A stretch of DNA of 64,000 bases from Flavobacterium psychrophilum. GTDB taxonomy: Bacteria > Bacteroidota > Bacteroidia > Flavobacteriales > Flavobacteriaceae. The translations under genes were made by a program, and so were the position numbers. Under the pieces are notes generated by a model, which was not told the origin of the DNA, did not search any database, and worked only from the letters and a program-made list of their open reading frames with translations. Where the stretch lies: contig CAMCFT010000011.1 of assembly GCA_945874225.1 (NCBI GenBank), positions 1-64,000 on the forward strand, given 5' to 3'. Positions 62,386-64,000 of the stretch are shown here, in pieces (within the stretch, counting starts at the first letter, position 1; the number at the start of each line of letters is the position of its first letter).

Positions 62386-63954
62386 ATGAAAAAACTAACA
62401 TTATTTTCAATACTATTATTACTCATTGGATGCTCTCCAAAAATAAGCAACAATTTTGAACAGAATAAATATATAAAGAATTACAATATTCATATAATAA
62501 ATGATTCTTTACAATTATATTTTAAAACTCCAGGCGATATAATATACACAACGGATAAGAATGAGTTAAAAAAAATAATTCGCAAAGGAAAATTAAAACC
62601 AAAAGACAGTGTTTTGGTTTATGGAAAATCCAATGAGCCACCCTATGAATATTATGTAACTGTATCTGAAAATCACAAACAAAATAACATAAAACACTTT
62701 GTTGTATTCGACACAATAATAAATAAAAAAACAATACAATTTATTGGAAATCCTCTATCTGAAAATTCTAACAGCACTTTAAAAATTGATTTGGAAAATA
62801 TTATTAAAAGCTTAGAAGTTGGCAAAAATTATAGAAAAGAGATTAGTACAGTTATGGATATTGTAAAAAAACATCAAAATTCAAATAAGTACTTTGCTAT
62901 ATTAAATGAAATTATTGATTTCCCAACTTATGACAAACAAGAAGAATGGACTAAATTACAAATGGAACTTACTTTTGCTTCATTTCTAGGAAATAATGAT
63001 TTTTATGAGAAATATTTAAATCAACTTGAATCTAAATTTAAATCAAACGACACAATTTCTAAAATAATAAAAGAGAATTCCTCAACTGACCAAAAAGTTA
63101 TAGAAACAATTACTAATGAGGCTAAAAGCCATAAGATTGTAATGATTAATGAAAATCATTTTTATCCTAATCATAGGTTATTTGTCTCAGATTTATTACT
63201 TAGCCTTAAAGAAATTGGATATAATTATTTAGCATTGGAAGCTTTAGATGTAAAACAAGATAGCTTGTTAAATTTAGTAAATGCCTACCCAACTTTAAAA
63301 ACAGGATTTTACACTAGTGAACAAAATTATTCAAATCTAATAAGAAAGGCTAAAGAGTTAGGTTTTGAATTCATAGCATATGAAAATTTTGACAACAGTA
63401 AAGACAGAGAAATTGGACAAGCAGAAAATATTTATAACAAAACATTTAAAATAAAACCTAACTCAAAAGTCTTGGTACTAGCAGGAATAGACCATATTCT
63501 AGAAAAACAAACAAGAGAAGGTAAAAAATGGATGGCAACAATATTTAAAGAAAAATACAATATCGATCCTCTTACAGTTAGCCAAACACACCTTAACTCC
63601 TATAGAAAATCAGTTGATTCAGATTATAGTATTTTTAAAAGTGAATTATTTAATAATGAAAGATTAAATTCTGTTGACTTTCTTGTATTGAACAATAAAA
63701 AAATAGTCAATTTAACAACCGGTTATAATTATCAAAATAACTCAGAAACAGATGTACAAGTAGAATTGTTTTATGCGAATGAAATTTTAGATAGCTTTGA
63801 TCATAATAAAAAAGCACCATATTTTTCAACTATTTTAAAAACTGGAAAAAAGTATAACTTACCAATAGATAAAAAAAGAGGAATGTGCTTATATACCTAT
63901 GACAAAAATGGAAAACGAATTGATAACCAAATAATCGCACCAGCAAATAACTAA
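62386..63954 (+). CDS. Lipoprotein with ENH-type (TraB/TIKI/EreA-fold-like) domain
   Basis: 522 residues. Lipoprotein signal with C16 (LLLLIGC). The N-terminal 220 residues have no known motif. Residues about 245-400 contain MINENHFYPNHRLFVSDLL (E-N-H, then P-x-HR), a YNYLALEALD strand, GFEFIAYENFDN and VLVLAGIDHILEK near the end: the spacing and the ENH...AGxDH pattern recall erythromycin-esterase/TIKI/ChaN-like folds, in which those residues form a metal or catalytic site. It could be a membrane-bound hydrolase or a haem-binding lipoprotein. This is a pattern-level call only. Its base use is AT-rich like the neighbours. Single gene near the window end. Confidence 0.6.
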   Translation: MKKLTLFSILLLLIGCSPKISNNFEQNKYIKNYNIHIINDSLQLYFKTPGDIIYTTDKNELKKIIRKGKLKPKDSVLVYGKSNEPPYEYYVTVSENHKQNNIKHFVVFDTIINKKTIQFIGNPLSENSNSTLKIDLENIIKSLEVGKNYRKEISTVMDIVKKHQNSNKYFAILNEIIDFPTYDKQEEWTKLQMELTFASFLGNNDFYEKYLNQLESKFKSNDTISKIIKENSSTDQKVIETITNEAKSHKIVMINENHFYPNHRLFVSDLLLSLKEIGYNYLALEALDVKQDSLLNLVNAYPTLKTGFYTSEQNYSNLIRKAKELGFEFIAYENFDNSKDREIGQAENIYNKTFKIKPNSKVLVLAGIDHILEKQTREGKKWMATIFKEKYNIDPLTVSQTHLNSYRKSVDSDYSIFKSELFNNERLNSVDFLVLNNKKIVNLTTGYNYQNNSETDVQVELFYANEILDSFDHNKKAPYFSTILKTGKKYNLPIDKKRGMCLYTYDKNGKRIDNQIIAPANN

Positions 63955-64000
63955 GGATTAGTTGAGTGCAAAACACCAGCAAATTAGAATTAAAAAACAA

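Noticed and set aside
1..64000. tRNA or rRNA genes
   Set aside because: No cloverleaf with GTTCGA-type arm and CCA end, and no conserved rRNA segments were noticed; a covariance search would settle it.

Overview
The window comes from an AT-rich member of the Bacteroidetes, most likely a Flavobacterium or close relative. This is inferred from several features: promoters of the TTTG / TAnnTTTG type, A-rich leaders without Shine-Dalgarno sequences, signal peptides ending in SAQ/TAQ/FSQ, a type IX secretion (CHU_C, type B) sorting domain, a FecI/FecR/TonB-receptor cascade, a long SecA without the C-terminal zinc finger, and several Bacteroidetes-restricted families (DUF4494, DUF4173, DUF2795). 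No rRNA, tRNA, CRISPR array, intact insertion sequence or prophage was seen.

Layout. 1-4000 is accessory: two secreted-protein genes (one cut by the left edge), three small uncharacterised genes bracketed by related direct repeats, and a MITE-like palindromic element. 4000-8600 holds a cytochrome c, a GapN-type aldehyde dehydrogenase, a rhodanese, and a MarR-nitroreductase-YceI operon with twin operator palindromes over its promoter. 8600-17300 is a complete tryptophan operon (trpE-G-D-C-F-B-A) preceded by a ribosome-mediated attenuator whose 18-residue leader peptide has three Trp codons in a row. Three unrelated genes sit inside the operon (haem lipoprotein, four-helix-bundle protein, gamma-glutamylcyclotransferase-like protein). 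Its gaps and gene ends are full of palindromic repeats, some of which have become coding sequence.

17400-28800 is mostly housekeeping: a TlpA-like lipoprotein, lipA, gap, a TPR hybrid histidine kinase, purine nucleoside phosphorylase, lpxK, a Nif3-like protein, a coiled-coil former zinc-ribbon protein, an alpha/beta hydrolase and rluF. 28800-32000 is a rearranged locus: a DUF4173 membrane protein, a chimeric gene created by an 820-bp-offset duplication, a fragment of a winged-helix regulator, the intact regulator and a membrane protein. 32100-34500 carries folD and ffh. 34500-40400 holds two related lipoproteins divergent from an ECF sigma / FecR anti-sigma / TonB-dependent receptor operon.

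40400-64000 contains argS, a 1419-residue type IX-secreted adhesin-like protein, fabH, an ABC-F ATPase, an FKBP lipoprotein, an unusual zinc-finger SDR, a methyltransferase, a LolD/MacB-type ATPase, a DUF3223-like protein, a cobalamin adenosyltransferase, a DUF2795 protein, secA, an MFS transporter and a lipoprotein with an ENH motif. The two features that most deserve follow-up are the trp attenuator, whose antiterminator overlaps the leader stop codon, and the repeated conversion of dispersed palindromes into protein ends (trpC, trpF at both ends, the hydrolase, the methyltransferase, possibly the MFS protein). All family names are from memory of motifs; no searches were run.
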